Below are positions 43,369 to 52,689 of a stretch of DNA of 64,000 nucleotides, in pieces. Source of the DNA: UBA1494_A sp963973975 (GTDB taxonomy: Bacteria > Bacteroidota > Bacteroidia > Flavobacteriales_E > Vicingaceae); the NCBI GenBank assembly GCA_963973975.1, contig CAXBCF010000009.1, positions 1 to 64,000 of the forward strand, written 5' to 3'. Position numbers and translations under genes: made by a program. How positions within the stretch are numbered: position 1 is the first letter of the stretch; each line of letters opens with the position of its first letter. The notes beneath the pieces are model-generated. The model was not told the origin of the DNA, made no database searches, and was given only the letters and a program-made list of their open reading frames with translations.

Positions 43369-45063
43369 ATGAGTAGCGTACTAAGCGAGCAAGAGCTGAT
43401 AAGAAGAAAATCGTTGGAAGAACTTAGGAATATTGGAATTGATCCATATCCTGCTGCACTTTTTCCTGTCGATCATTATGCAAAAGACATCAAACAAAAC
43501 TATGAAGAAGGTAAACCAGTAGTAATTGCCGGTAGAATAATGAGTCGAAGAATCATGGGAAAGGCTTCTTTCGCTGAAATTCAGGACTCTACTGGGAAAA
43601 TTCAAGTTTATTTAAATAGAGATGAAATTTGCCCAACGGAAGATAAAACGCTTTACAATGAAGTATTCAAAAAGTTGTTGGACAATGGAGATATCATTGG
43701 AGTTCGCGGAAAGCAATTTAAAACTCAAGTGGGAGAAATCTCAGTTCATGTGGATGAATTTACGGTGCTAACAAAATCCCTTCGTCCTTTGCCGGTTGTA
43801 AAAACCGACAAAGACGGAACAGCTCATGATGCTTTTACCGATGCAGAGCAACGCTATCGTCAGCGTTATGTTGACCTAATTGTGAACCCTAAGGTGAAGG
43901 AAATTTTTGAAAAGCGCAGCAAGGTGATAAATTCCATGCGTAACTTTTTTAACGAGCGCGGTTATTTGGAAGTTGAGACACCAATTCTTCAACCCATTCC
44001 GGGAGGTGCTGCGGCAAGACCATTTATAACGCATCACAATGCTTTGAATACGGAATTGTATTTGAGAATTGCCAATGAGTTGTATTTGAAACGACTTATT
44101 GTAGGAGGTTTTGAAGGAGTGTATGAATTTGCCAAAGATTTCAGAAATGAAGGAATGGATCGAACGCACAATCCCGAATTTACGGTGATGGAAATTTATG
44201 TTGCCTACAAAGACTATTTGTGGATGATGGATTTTACCGAAAAAATGCTGGAGAAAGTGAGTATGGATGTTTTAGGTAGCACTAAAACAACTTTCGGAAA
44301 AAACGAAATTGACTTTAAAGCGCCTTATGCTAGAGTCCCAATTTTAGAAGCCATTAAAACACATACTGGTTACGATGTTTCGGAGATGGATCTCAACCAA
44401 TTGAGAGAGGTTTGCAAGAAATTGGGAATAGAAACAGATGAAAGCATGGGCTTGGGAAAATTGATTGATGAAATTTTCGGGGAACATTGTGAAAAGCATT
44501 ACATTCAACCAACTTTTATCATTGATTATCCTGTTGAGATGTCGCCTTTGTGTAAAAAACACCGCGATAACCCAAAATTAACCGAGCGTTTTGAGTTAAT
44601 GATAAATGGAAAAGAGGTTGCCAATGCCTACACCGAGTTAAATGATCCGATTGATCAATTGGAGCGTTTTCAAGAACAATTAAAACTTTCAGAAAAAGGA
44701 GATGATGAAGCCATGTTTATCGACCATGATTTTGTTAGAGCCTTAGAATATGGAATGCCTCCAACTTCAGGTATGGGAATTGGAATTGACCGCTTGGTGA
44801 TGTTTTTAACGAACAATGCATCGATTCAAGAGGTTTTATTTTTCCCGCAGATGCGTCCTGAGAAAAAAGCGGTTGAGTTAAGTGAAGCGGAAAAAATAAT
44901 TTTGGAACACTTGAAAAAGCAACCAAATATTGACTTGAATGAATTAAAAGAAATTTGTGGTTTGAGTAATAAGCAGTGGGACAAAGGAATGAAAGGGTTG
45001 AGCAAACACGGTTTGGCAAAAGTTGAGGTTGATGGAGACCAAAAGACAGTGACACTGGTATAA
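43369..45063 (+). CDS. lysS: Lysine--tRNA ligase (class II)
   Basis: The 564-aa protein has an OB-fold anticodon domain (about residues 50-150), class II motif 2 (FRNEGMDRTHNPEFT) and motif 3 (GMGIGIDRLVM). A C-terminal extension of about 70 residues with a helix-turn-helix look (LSEAEKIILEHLKKQPNIDL and on) is typical of Bacteroidota LysRS and absent in E. coli. The TTG-started form (43348) is rejected because a -7 element covers that codon. gpsA follows after 66 bp. Confidence 0.95.
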   Translation: MSSVLSEQELIRRKSLEELRNIGIDPYPAALFPVDHYAKDIKQNYEEGKPVVIAGRIMSRRIMGKASFAEIQDSTGKIQVYLNRDEICPTEDKTLYNEVFKKLLDNGDIIGVRGKQFKTQVGEISVHVDEFTVLTKSLRPLPVVKTDKDGTAHDAFTDAEQRYRQRYVDLIVNPKVKEIFEKRSKVINSMRNFFNERGYLEVETPILQPIPGGAAARPFITHHNALNTELYLRIANELYLKRLIVGGFEGVYEFAKDFRNEGMDRTHNPEFTVMEIYVAYKDYLWMMDFTEKMLEKVSMDVLGSTKTTFGKNEIDFKAPYARVPILEAIKTHTGYDVSEMDLNQLREVCKKLGIETDESMGLGKLIDEIFGEHCEKHYIQPTFIIDYPVEMSPLCKKHRDNPKLTERFELMINGKEVANAYTELNDPIDQLERFQEQLKLSEKGDDEAMFIDHDFVRALEYGMPPTSGMGIGIDRLVMFLTNNASIQEVLFFPQMRPEKKAVELSEAEKIILEHLKKQPNIDLNELKEICGLSNKQWDKGMKGLSKHGLAKVEVDGDQKTVTLV

Positions 45064-45129
45064 ATAAAGACCGAGTAAGAAATGAAAACTTCAATAAATG
45101 AGTACATTCGTTTCACAAACTAAGAAGAT

Positions 45130-46125
45130 TTGGATTCAACAGAAGTTTCAGTAATTGGAGGAGGTAGTTGGGCAACTGCTATTGTTAAAATGTTGTGCAA
45201 CAATGCCGATAAAGTACATTGGTGGATGCGAAATGCAGATAAAGCCAACTACATCAACAAGTATTTGCACAATCCAAGATACCTTTCATCTGTTCAGTTT
45301 GAACGCGATAAAATCAATGTAAGCACAGATTTGTCTGAAATAATTAGCAAGTCAAAAACCATTGTAATTGCAACACCTTCTGCATTTTTAATGGATGTTT
45401 TTGGAGAGCGCGATAACTCAGATTTAAGCGATAAAATTATTATTTCAGCAGTAAAAGGAATTGTACCTGAGGTGCATCAAATTCCTGCGCGATTTTTTCA
45501 CAAGCGCTTTGGAACTCCGTATGAGCAAATTGGCATCATCAGCGGTCCTTGTCATGCTGAGGAGGTTGCTTTAGAGCGTTTATCGTATTTGACAATTGCT
45601 TGCCAAACAGAAGAAATTGCTAAAAATTTTGCAGATTTATTAGAGTGTAGATACATTAAAACACACGTTTCTGATGATTTATTTGGAACGGAACTTTCTG
45701 CTATTCTAAAAAACATTTATGCGGTTGCAGCCGGAATTTTTCATGGCTTGGGTTATGGAGATAACTTTCAAGCGGTGTTAATTTCAAATGCGGTGCAAGA
45801 AATTGAACGTTTTGTAGATGCGCTTAATCCTATTCACAGAGATGTGAAATCATCAGCCTATTTAGGTGATTTGTTAGTGACAGCTTACTCTAACTTTTCG
45901 CGCAATCGAACTTTCGGGAGCATGGTTGGAAAAGGATATTCAGTGATGTCGGCACAAATGGAAATGAACATGACTGCTGAAGGTTATTATGCTGCAAAGA
46001 GCATTGTTAAAATCAACGAAAAGTTTAATGTAGAAATTCCAATTGCAACAGCGGTTTATCGCATCTTATATGAGAAAATATCGCCTGCAGTAGAAATGAG
46101 AATTCTTGCAGATCAATTGGTATAA
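45130..46125 (+). CDS. gpsA: NAD(P)-dependent glycerol-3-phosphate dehydrogenase
   Basis: The 331-aa protein reduces dihydroxyacetone phosphate to sn-glycerol-3-phosphate, the backbone for phospholipids. The nucleotide motif is VSVIGGGSWATAI, with later motifs IISGPCHAEE and AILKNIYAVAAGIFHGLGYGDN (catalytic Lys). An in-frame TAA (45121) and the lack of any ATG make TTG at 45130 the only start. It is also the G3P source for the phosphoglycerol chemistry inferred at 52-56 kb. Confidence 0.93.
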   Translation: MDSTEVSVIGGGSWATAIVKMLCNNADKVHWWMRNADKANYINKYLHNPRYLSSVQFERDKINVSTDLSEIISKSKTIVIATPSAFLMDVFGERDNSDLSDKIIISAVKGIVPEVHQIPARFFHKRFGTPYEQIGIISGPCHAEEVALERLSYLTIACQTEEIAKNFADLLECRYIKTHVSDDLFGTELSAILKNIYAVAAGIFHGLGYGDNFQAVLISNAVQEIERFVDALNPIHRDVKSSAYLGDLLVTAYSNFSRNRTFGSMVGKGYSVMSAQMEMNMTAEGYYAAKSIVKINEKFNVEIPIATAVYRILYEKISPAVEMRILADQLV

Positions 46126-46153
46126 GTAGAAGAACTAAAATTTTAAAAATACT

Positions 46154-47341
46154 ATGTACGGAAAAATTAAAGAATACCTTAAAGAGGAATTGGCAGAAAT
46201 TGAAAATGCTGGATTATTTAAAAAGGAGAGAATCATTACTTCAGTTCAAGATGCTGAAATAGAGTTAGCGTCAGGACAAAAAGTGCTGAATTTTTGCGCC
46301 AACAATTACTTGGGACTTTCCTCACATCCTAAAGTGGTGGCAGCTGCAAAAGCGGCATTAGACAGTCATGGTTTTGGAATGTCTTCAGTGCGGTTTATTT
46401 GTGGAACACAAGATATTCACAAAGAGTTGGAAGCAAAAATTGCCAACTTCTGTGGCACGGAAGACACCATTCTATATGCAGCTGCTTTTGACGCAAATGG
46501 AGGCGTTTTTGAGCCCTTACTTGGTGAAGAGGATGCAATTATCTCAGATTCTTTAAATCATGCTTCAATTATCGACGGAGTGCGTTTGTGTAAAGCAGCT
46601 CGTTATCGTTATCAAAATAACGACATGGCTGATTTAGAAGAGCAATTGAAAAAAGCGCAAGCTCAGCGCTTCAGAATTATTGTTACTGATGGCGTTTTTT
46701 CGATGGACGGTTATGTTGCTCAACTAGATAAGATTTGTGATTTGGCTGATAAGTACGATGCAATGGTGATGGTTGATGACTGTCATGCACACGGGTTTAT
46801 TGGTAAAACAGGAAGGGGAACTGCTGAGTACTGCAATGTTTTAGGAAGAGTTGATATTATTACCGGAACTTTAGGAAAAGCATTGGGTGGTGCCATGGGA
46901 GGTTTTACAACTGGTAAAAAAGAAATTATAGAGATGCTGCGCCAGCGTTCTAGGCCTTATTTATTTTCAAATTCATTGGCTCCTGCCATTGTTGGAGCTT
47001 CTATTGCTGTTTTAGATTTACTCAATGGAAGTACAGCACTTCGCGACAAATTAATGGACAATGTAGCTTATTTTAAGAAGGGAGTTGCTGCTGCAGGATT
47101 TGATTTTAAAGATGGAGATTCAGCAATTGTTCCCATCATGCTTTACGATGCTAAACTATCTCAAAATTTTGCAAATAAGCTGCTAGAAGAAGGAATTTAT
47201 GTTATCGGATTCTTTTACCCGGTTGTGCCAAAAGATCAAGCGAGAATTCGTGTGCAGCTTTCTGCAGCTCATGAAAAAGAACACTTGGATAAAGCAATTA
47301 CTGCATTTACTAAAGTTGGTAAAGAGTTGGGAGTGATTTGA
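46154..47341 (+). CDS. kbl: Glycine C-acetyltransferase (2-amino-3-ketobutyrate CoA ligase)
   Basis: The 395-aa PLP enzyme of the alpha-oxoamine synthase family converts 2-amino-3-ketobutyrate and CoA to glycine and acetyl-CoA in threonine degradation. Visible motifs are NNYLGLSSHP, SLNHASIIDG, VDDCHAHGF and the PLP lysine region TGTLGKALGGAMGG. Length is normal. No threonine dehydrogenase is adjacent. It starts 28 bp after gpsA. Confidence 0.93.
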   Translation: MYGKIKEYLKEELAEIENAGLFKKERIITSVQDAEIELASGQKVLNFCANNYLGLSSHPKVVAAAKAALDSHGFGMSSVRFICGTQDIHKELEAKIANFCGTEDTILYAAAFDANGGVFEPLLGEEDAIISDSLNHASIIDGVRLCKAARYRYQNNDMADLEEQLKKAQAQRFRIIVTDGVFSMDGYVAQLDKICDLADKYDAMVMVDDCHAHGFIGKTGRGTAEYCNVLGRVDIITGTLGKALGGAMGGFTTGKKEIIEMLRQRSRPYLFSNSLAPAIVGASIAVLDLLNGSTALRDKLMDNVAYFKKGVAAAGFDFKDGDSAIVPIMLYDAKLSQNFANKLLEEGIYVIGFFYPVVPKDQARIRVQLSAAHEKEHLDKAITAFTKVGKELGVI

Positions 47342-47349
47342 TTTCAAAA

Positions 47350-48945
47350 ATGAAACGTTCAGCAATAAACTTAATTCAGAAAGTGGCTCAAAGTAAAAAA
47401 TTTGAGCCACTTTTATTTTTAATTTTTGTTTGTTTACACTTACTTCCTGCATTATCTGGGAGGTATTTTCCAACACTAGATGGACCTGCTCACCTTTATA
47501 ATTCTCAATTAATTATTGATTTAGTATTTAATAACAACACTGAGCTTACAAATTACTTTGTACTTAATAATGAACCTGTTCCAAACTGGATGGGACACTT
47601 TATTTTAGCGCTCTTCAATTATTTTCTTCCTGCCTTTATTGCCGAAAAAATACTCATTGTAGCTTATGTAATAGCTTTACCATATACTTTTAGAAAGCTG
47701 GTGTTGCAATTAAACCCTGAAGGGGCTTTAATGAGTTATTTAATTTTTCCTTTTGTGTATTCTTTTATGTTTATGCTGGGGTTCTATAATTTTTCAATTG
47801 CAATTGTTTTTTCATTTTTAATACTAAGGTATTGGATTAAAAATGATCAAAAAAAGAAAGGATTTATTCAAGTAGTAGTCTTAGCATTCCTATTAATTTG
47901 CTTGTATTTTTCGCACTTAGTAGTTTTTGGGATCACACTATTAGCAATTGGAATTCATATTCTATACGGTATTTTGATTAGTAAGGAGACTGTTCTAAAT
48001 AGAATCAATAAAGGGGTGAAAGAGGTAATTACTATTGTATTAGCTTCAATTTTCCCCTTGATACTGGGAATAAATTTTTATGTCAAAAGAGAAGCTGCTT
48101 CAGAAGTTCAGTTTTTAAGTAATAAGCAGCTCATTCAAGAGCTTACTGAAATGAAATTTTTAGATCCTTCGTATAGTAATTATTTTTTTATTTTTTTTCT
48201 GATTTTTTGTTTTTTGACTATTTTTTTGATCTACAAAAGAATGGTTTTCTTTTTGCAGCAGTCAAGAAGAACGGCTACATCATTCTTTAAAAAGCATGAT
48301 TTTTGGTTCATTTTAGCAATATTGATGCTTGTTTTATATTTTAAACTGCCTAACATGCAAGGAGGTGCAGGATATATTTCACTAAGAATGAATCATCTTT
48401 TTTTTATTTTTTGGATGCTTTGGCTTGTCTGTAATCATATCCCAAAATTACTTTCAGCTGGATTAATTTTATTTGTGCTGTATAGTAGTCTAGTTATTAA
48501 TAACTCTCATTCAAAAAAAAGTAAATTATTAAGTAAAGATGCGGTTTCAATTCATAAAGTTGCAGCTTATATTCCTCCAGGAAGCATCGTATTACCAATA
48601 AATAATTCTGATCATTGGATCATGGAGCACTTTTCCAATTATTTGGGGATAGATGAACCACTAATTGTTTTAGATAATTATGAATCAACCGTAAACTATT
48701 TTCCAATACATTTTAATCATCAAGATTTTCCAACTATTCGAATTAAAGGAGTGGAAAATAATGTTTTTAATTGTGTCTCATGGTTGTCAAATCCCTATTC
48801 GGAGAAAATAGTGTATGCGCCTTATATAATGGTTTACGGACAAAAAATAAATACAGATTGTGAGGAGGAGTTGTTAAATATAATCAAAAAAACATATTGT
48901 TTGGCCTACAGAAATGAGTTTGTGGAGTTGTATCATATACATTAA
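47350..48945 (+). CDS. Polytopic membrane protein, GT-C-like
   Basis: The 531-aa protein has about ten membrane helices and a small periplasmic C-terminal part. The first external loop reads RYFPTLDGPAHLYNSQ, an acidic loop like that after the first helix of GT-C glycosyltransferases, but no family is firmly recognised. A TTG at 47338 overlaps the kbl stop; the ATG at 47350 is preferred. It lies at the edge of the envelope-glycan region and points toward it (convergent with the 49.0-56.9 kb genes). Confidence 0.65.
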   Translation: MKRSAINLIQKVAQSKKFEPLLFLIFVCLHLLPALSGRYFPTLDGPAHLYNSQLIIDLVFNNNTELTNYFVLNNEPVPNWMGHFILALFNYFLPAFIAEKILIVAYVIALPYTFRKLVLQLNPEGALMSYLIFPFVYSFMFMLGFYNFSIAIVFSFLILRYWIKNDQKKKGFIQVVVLAFLLICLYFSHLVVFGITLLAIGIHILYGILISKETVLNRINKGVKEVITIVLASIFPLILGINFYVKREAASEVQFLSNKQLIQELTEMKFLDPSYSNYFFIFFLIFCFLTIFLIYKRMVFFLQQSRRTATSFFKKHDFWFILAILMLVLYFKLPNMQGGAGYISLRMNHLFFIFWMLWLVCNHIPKLLSAGLILFVLYSSLVINNSHSKKSKLLSKDAVSIHKVAAYIPPGSIVLPINNSDHWIMEHFSNYLGIDEPLIVLDNYESTVNYFPIHFNHQDFPTIRIKGVENNVFNCVSWLSNPYSEKIVYAPYIMVYGQKINTDCEEELLNIIKKTYCLAYRNEFVELYHIH

Positions 48946-49043
48946 TTCATTAAGCACAGTATTAATAATATGAAAACAGTTAAAAAGTGAGTCAAAATAA
49001 TACTTTATCAGTATCTCGATCTCATTGCTTATGTGTTACTTTT

Positions 49044-51320
49044 TTAGCAGTCCATTTCAAAGGAAATCCATTTAATTAAAAACGGAGTGCTTGACTTATT
49101 CCATAAATAGCACTTAAATACATGATTATTATTTATAGAATAAGGTATTTCAGTTTCGAAACTTTGTTTTTCCCATGAAATACTTTTGTCAACAGGAAAA
49201 GATTTGTACCAGATATTTTCGTTATTCTCATTATTAATACTTAAAACTGCCATTGTTTCAGTGGTTTTATCTAAAGAAATTCCACTAAAACTAATTGTAG
49301 CTTTTTTACCTAAACATAGTTCATCGCTAGGAAGCGAAAGAGTTGAACTATATTGATAATTGGAGTCAATTTGTTCGTATCCTTTATCAGTAGCTAAGAG
49401 GGAGGGCTGATTCCATTTTCCGTTAACTATACTATGGTAATCAGTAAAGAATTGAGTAGTGTTAATTTTAGGTTTTTTTGATGGGTCAAACTGAGTCACA
49501 TAAAACTGATCTATTTCGACTTCGTTATTACCATCTAATGCAATAAAAAAGCTCAAACTATCACTTTTGCTTCTAAGGTATGGAGGAATAAAGACTAGTT
49601 CCATACTACTCCAACTTCCTTCTTCAAACCAGTTAATTTCTTCAATACTTTTAAAAACATACTTATAGACACTTCCGCTTCTAGAATCTGAAGTCTTAGC
49701 TATAATGTAAAATGGATTTTCATTTGCAGGATAATTTGAACGATATCTAATTTTTGCAACATAGTATGCATAAGAGCTATCACAGTACTTATTAAATGGG
49801 AAGGAGAAGGCTTCAGAATACAAATTACTAGCAGAAAGAATAAGTGACCCTTCATGAGGTAACTCCTTATTATTAAAAGTAAAGGTTGAATTTGACAAGC
49901 TTTCATAATTACTTTCGTATAAGAGGTGTTGTTTAAAAGTTTCGTCTTTAGGGAGATAGTTTACATCTCTATTTGGATCTAACAATTTTTGTTTTAATGG
50001 ATCAGGAGTTAAATCAAAAAAGCTAGCTATGTAATACTCTTTGGTCATTCTTTTACTATGAATGACACCCTTCTTAAATTGATAAGTTTGGAATAAAGTT
50101 AAAATAAATAGAAAAGACATCAATCCTATTACACTGTATCGAATAAATATTTTTGATTCTCTAATCGATAGGATAAAGTAACCAAGGGGTAAAACAAAAA
50201 TGGGATATGACTGGATAATAGACCGTTGACTATAACTATCTGCATACCACCAGCAATCCCAACTAGCCAAAACCCAAATAGTTAAAATTGTAAATACAAT
50301 AAATGGAATTGATAATTTCTTATTTTTAAAATAAAAATAAATTAACCCAATTAAAGAAAATATCATGAGAGGTGTGTAGAGTAACCAGCCTTTTTTGAAG
50401 CTAAATAGATATTCAAAAAGATAGGGGTCTAATAACTTAAAATCTTCATTTCTATACGAGTCATAAATCCACTCACCAGTTAAATGATTCCAGTAAAACA
50501 ATTGGATTCCACCAAAAAAAGCAAAAGGGATTATTGCTGTTATTAGTTGAATAGGGTTTTTTATAAAGAAATTAATCTTAGTCTTGAAGTTGGGAAATAC
50601 TCCTCCTAACCAAAATAAAGGAATTATTAAAAAGAGCAACTCATTAGGTCTGCTCAGAATCATAATGGCGGAAACAATAGAAATGGAGATTAAATATTTG
50701 AATTTTGGTGATGTATGCCATAGTTGAATGTAATATAGTAAAAAGGCATAAGCAGCAAAAAGAAGAGTATGTGGCGTGGCTGGATTGTCTAAAACTATTT
50801 GTAAATAGTTTGTTCCTAGGCAAATAATGCCAATTATTATGGTGCTAGTAGTATCATCAAAGAATACTAAACTAAATTTTCTTAAAAAGAACAATCCTAA
50901 GTATAATAAGAGCAAAGACTCAATTAATACCGCTATTTGGTAGGGTGCAGAAAATCCGTCAGCAGGATGGTTTGCGCTTAAATTTGCCCAGATATGACCT
51001 GCTACAAAAGCAGGGAAGTATATAAAGGCTGTTCCAGAGGTATACTGTATTACTCGGTTTCCATTATGGATTTTGTGGGCTTGATAAAAGGTGGAAGAAA
51101 AATCGTATTTTTTTTGAATTTCTATAATTCTATCTTCATTTTGCAATTTTAGATCATCATAAATAAATATCGCAGGAAGGTAAAGGTAATAACCGAAATT
51201 ATCCCAATCAATAACGCCATAATTACTACTTGATTTGTAATTGATGCTTGTAAGTTTAAAAAGGCATACAAAAACAAAGAAAAGGAGAGTGAAACTTTTA
51301 GAAGTATTATTTTTTTTCAA
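49044..51320 (-). CDS. GT-C-like membrane glycosyltransferase with C-terminal beta-sandwich domains
   Basis: The 758-aa protein has about eleven membrane helices (to about residue 420), with the acidic loop VIDWDNFGYYLYLPA after the first, as in PMT/GT-C enzymes. Two beta-rich periplasmic modules follow. The last ends FKCYLWNKSSTPFLIKW, resembling the C-termini of the phosphodiesterase and LTA-synthase-like proteins in the same operon. The start is chosen as TTG 51318-51320, which overlaps the GT2 stop (TTGA); a TTG at 51344 is also open. It is expected to move a sugar from a polyprenyl carrier to a periplasmic acceptor; the acceptor is unknown. Confidence 0.7.
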   Translation of the reverse strand: MKKNNTSKSFTLLFFVFVCLFKLTSINYKSSSNYGVIDWDNFGYYLYLPAIFIYDDLKLQNEDRIIEIQKKYDFSSTFYQAHKIHNGNRVIQYTSGTAFIYFPAFVAGHIWANLSANHPADGFSAPYQIAVLIESLLLLYLGLFFLRKFSLVFFDDTTSTIIIGIICLGTNYLQIVLDNPATPHTLLFAAYAFLLYYIQLWHTSPKFKYLISISIVSAIMILSRPNELLFLIIPLFWLGGVFPNFKTKINFFIKNPIQLITAIIPFAFFGGIQLFYWNHLTGEWIYDSYRNEDFKLLDPYLFEYLFSFKKGWLLYTPLMIFSLIGLIYFYFKNKKLSIPFIVFTILTIWVLASWDCWWYADSYSQRSIIQSYPIFVLPLGYFILSIRESKIFIRYSVIGLMSFLFILTLFQTYQFKKGVIHSKRMTKEYYIASFFDLTPDPLKQKLLDPNRDVNYLPKDETFKQHLLYESNYESLSNSTFTFNNKELPHEGSLILSASNLYSEAFSFPFNKYCDSSYAYYVAKIRYRSNYPANENPFYIIAKTSDSRSGSVYKYVFKSIEEINWFEEGSWSSMELVFIPPYLRSKSDSLSFFIALDGNNEVEIDQFYVTQFDPSKKPKINTTQFFTDYHSIVNGKWNQPSLLATDKGYEQIDSNYQYSSTLSLPSDELCLGKKATISFSGISLDKTTETMAVLSINNENNENIWYKSFPVDKSISWEKQSFETEIPYSINNNHVFKCYLWNKSSTPFLIKWISFEMDC

Positions 51321-52024
51321 TTGAAGCGATATTTCAAAATACAATAAATAGCTCTAAAGCCGTCTTTCCAACCAATTTTTTTCCCTTCTTCATAGGTTCT
51401 TCCATAGTATGAAATACCTACTTCATAAATTCGAATTTTAGGGATTCTAGAAAGCTTCGCAGTTAATTCCGGTTCAAAACCAAAACGCTTTTCTTTCAGA
51501 TTCAATGACTTGGCGATTTTAGCATCCATCAACTTATAGCAGGTTTCCATATCTGTTAAGTTGAGGTTGGTAAACATATTAGAAAGTTGAGTTAAAAACT
51601 TGTTTCCTAAAGAGTGCCAGAAAAATAAAATTCGGTGTGGGTTTCCACCCATAAATCGAGAGCCGTAAACAACGTCTGCATTTCCTTCTACAATTGGTTT
51701 CAATAATTGGTTATACTCTCTTGGATCATACTCTAAATCAGCATCTTGAACTATTAAATAGTCTCCAGTTGCCAATTCGATTGCTTTGTGAATTGCAGCT
51801 CCTTTTCCTTGATTTTTTGGCTGTAGGAAATAATTGATATTGAGCTGTGGGTTTTGTTGAATATAGTTTTTAATAGCAAGCTCTGTATCATCAGTAGAAC
51901 AATCATTCACAATAATGATTTCTTTTTTAATATTATTGACCAATTCAACATCTCTAACACGATCTAAGATAAGGTGAATAGTTTTTGCTTCGTTATAAGC
52001 AGGGATAAGAATGGATAATATCAT
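51317..52024 (-). CDS. Glycosyltransferase family 2, polyprenyl-phosphate sugar synthase-like
   Basis: The 235-aa GT-A protein has the start LSILIPAYNEAKTIH, IIVNDCSTDDT, the DxD motif in VQDADLEYDP and GSRFMGG. The length and pattern fit DPM1/ArnC-type enzymes without membrane anchor, which make lipid-linked monosaccharides used by GT-C transferases. ATG 52024 is chosen over the adjacent TTG; it lies 3 bp after the scoB stop. The GT-C-like gene follows with an overlapping start, so donor synthesis and transfer are genetically coupled. Confidence 0.87.
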   Translation of the reverse strand: MILSILIPAYNEAKTIHLILDRVRDVELVNNIKKEIIIVNDCSTDDTELAIKNYIQQNPQLNINYFLQPKNQGKGAAIHKAIELATGDYLIVQDADLEYDPREYNQLLKPIVEGNADVVYGSRFMGGNPHRILFFWHSLGNKFLTQLSNMFTNLNLTDMETCYKLMDAKIAKSLNLKEKRFGFEPELTAKLSRIPKIRIYEVGISYYGRTYEEGKKIGWKDGFRAIYCILKYRFN

Positions 52025-52027
52025 CAA

Positions 52028-52684
52028 TTAGAGTTTCATTTCAGGAATCTCTCCTTTAACAATTAGATTTCCTGAAGTTGCAGCTTTAATTTCTTCTACA
52101 CTCACTCCTGGAGCTCTTTCTTTTAATACAAAGGCGCCGTTTTCTACTTCCAATACTGCGAGATTCGTAACTATTTTTGTAATGCAATTTACGCCTGTTA
52201 AAGGAAGTGTACATTTCTTTAACAGCTTTGAATCACCTCGGTTGTTGGTATGCATCATAGCAACAATGATGTTTTCAGCTGAAGCAACCAAGTCCATTGC
52301 GCCGCCCATGCCTTTTACCATTTTTCCAGGAATTTTCCAATTGGCAATGTTTCCCTCTTGGTCAACTTCCATGGCACCCAAGACAGTGAGCTGTACTTTT
52401 CCACCTCGAATCATAGCAAAACTATCTGCAGAGTCAAAAAAAGCTGAACCAGGGCGAGTTGTTATGGTTTGTTTGCCAGCATTAATTAAGTCGGCATCAA
52501 CATTTTCTTCAGTTGGAAAGGGACCCATGCCCAATAGTCCGTTTTCAGATTGAAGTGTAACATCAATTCCTTCAGGGATGTAATTTGCTACTAAAGTAGG
52601 AATTCCAATTCCTAGGTTTACATAGTAACCGTCTTCTAGTTCTTGTGCAATTCTAGCAGCAATTTGATCTTTAGTAATGGGCAT
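52028..52684 (-). CDS. scoB: Succinyl-CoA:3-ketoacid CoA-transferase subunit B
   Basis: The 218-aa beta subunit of a class I CoA transferase activates acetoacetate with succinyl-CoA. The catalytic Glu lies in LQSENGLLGMGP (about E47), preceded by NLGIGIPTLVANY. The subunit A gene is 3.6 kb upstream on the same strand, separated by two envelope genes, whereas the subunits are normally adjacent. Confidence 0.93.
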   Translation of the reverse strand: MPITKDQIAARIAQELEDGYYVNLGIGIPTLVANYIPEGIDVTLQSENGLLGMGPFPTEENVDADLINAGKQTITTRPGSAFFDSADSFAMIRGGKVQLTVLGAMEVDQEGNIANWKIPGKMVKGMGGAMDLVASAENIIVAMMHTNNRGDSKLLKKCTLPLTGVNCITKIVTNLAVLEVENGAFVLKERAPGVSVEEIKAATSGNLIVKGEIPEMKL

Positions 52685-52689
52685 TTTTT

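Noticed and set aside
47338..47349. TTG start extending the GT-C-like membrane protein into kbl
   Set aside because: An ATG four codons downstream gives a normal N-terminus; the extension adds nothing recognisable.
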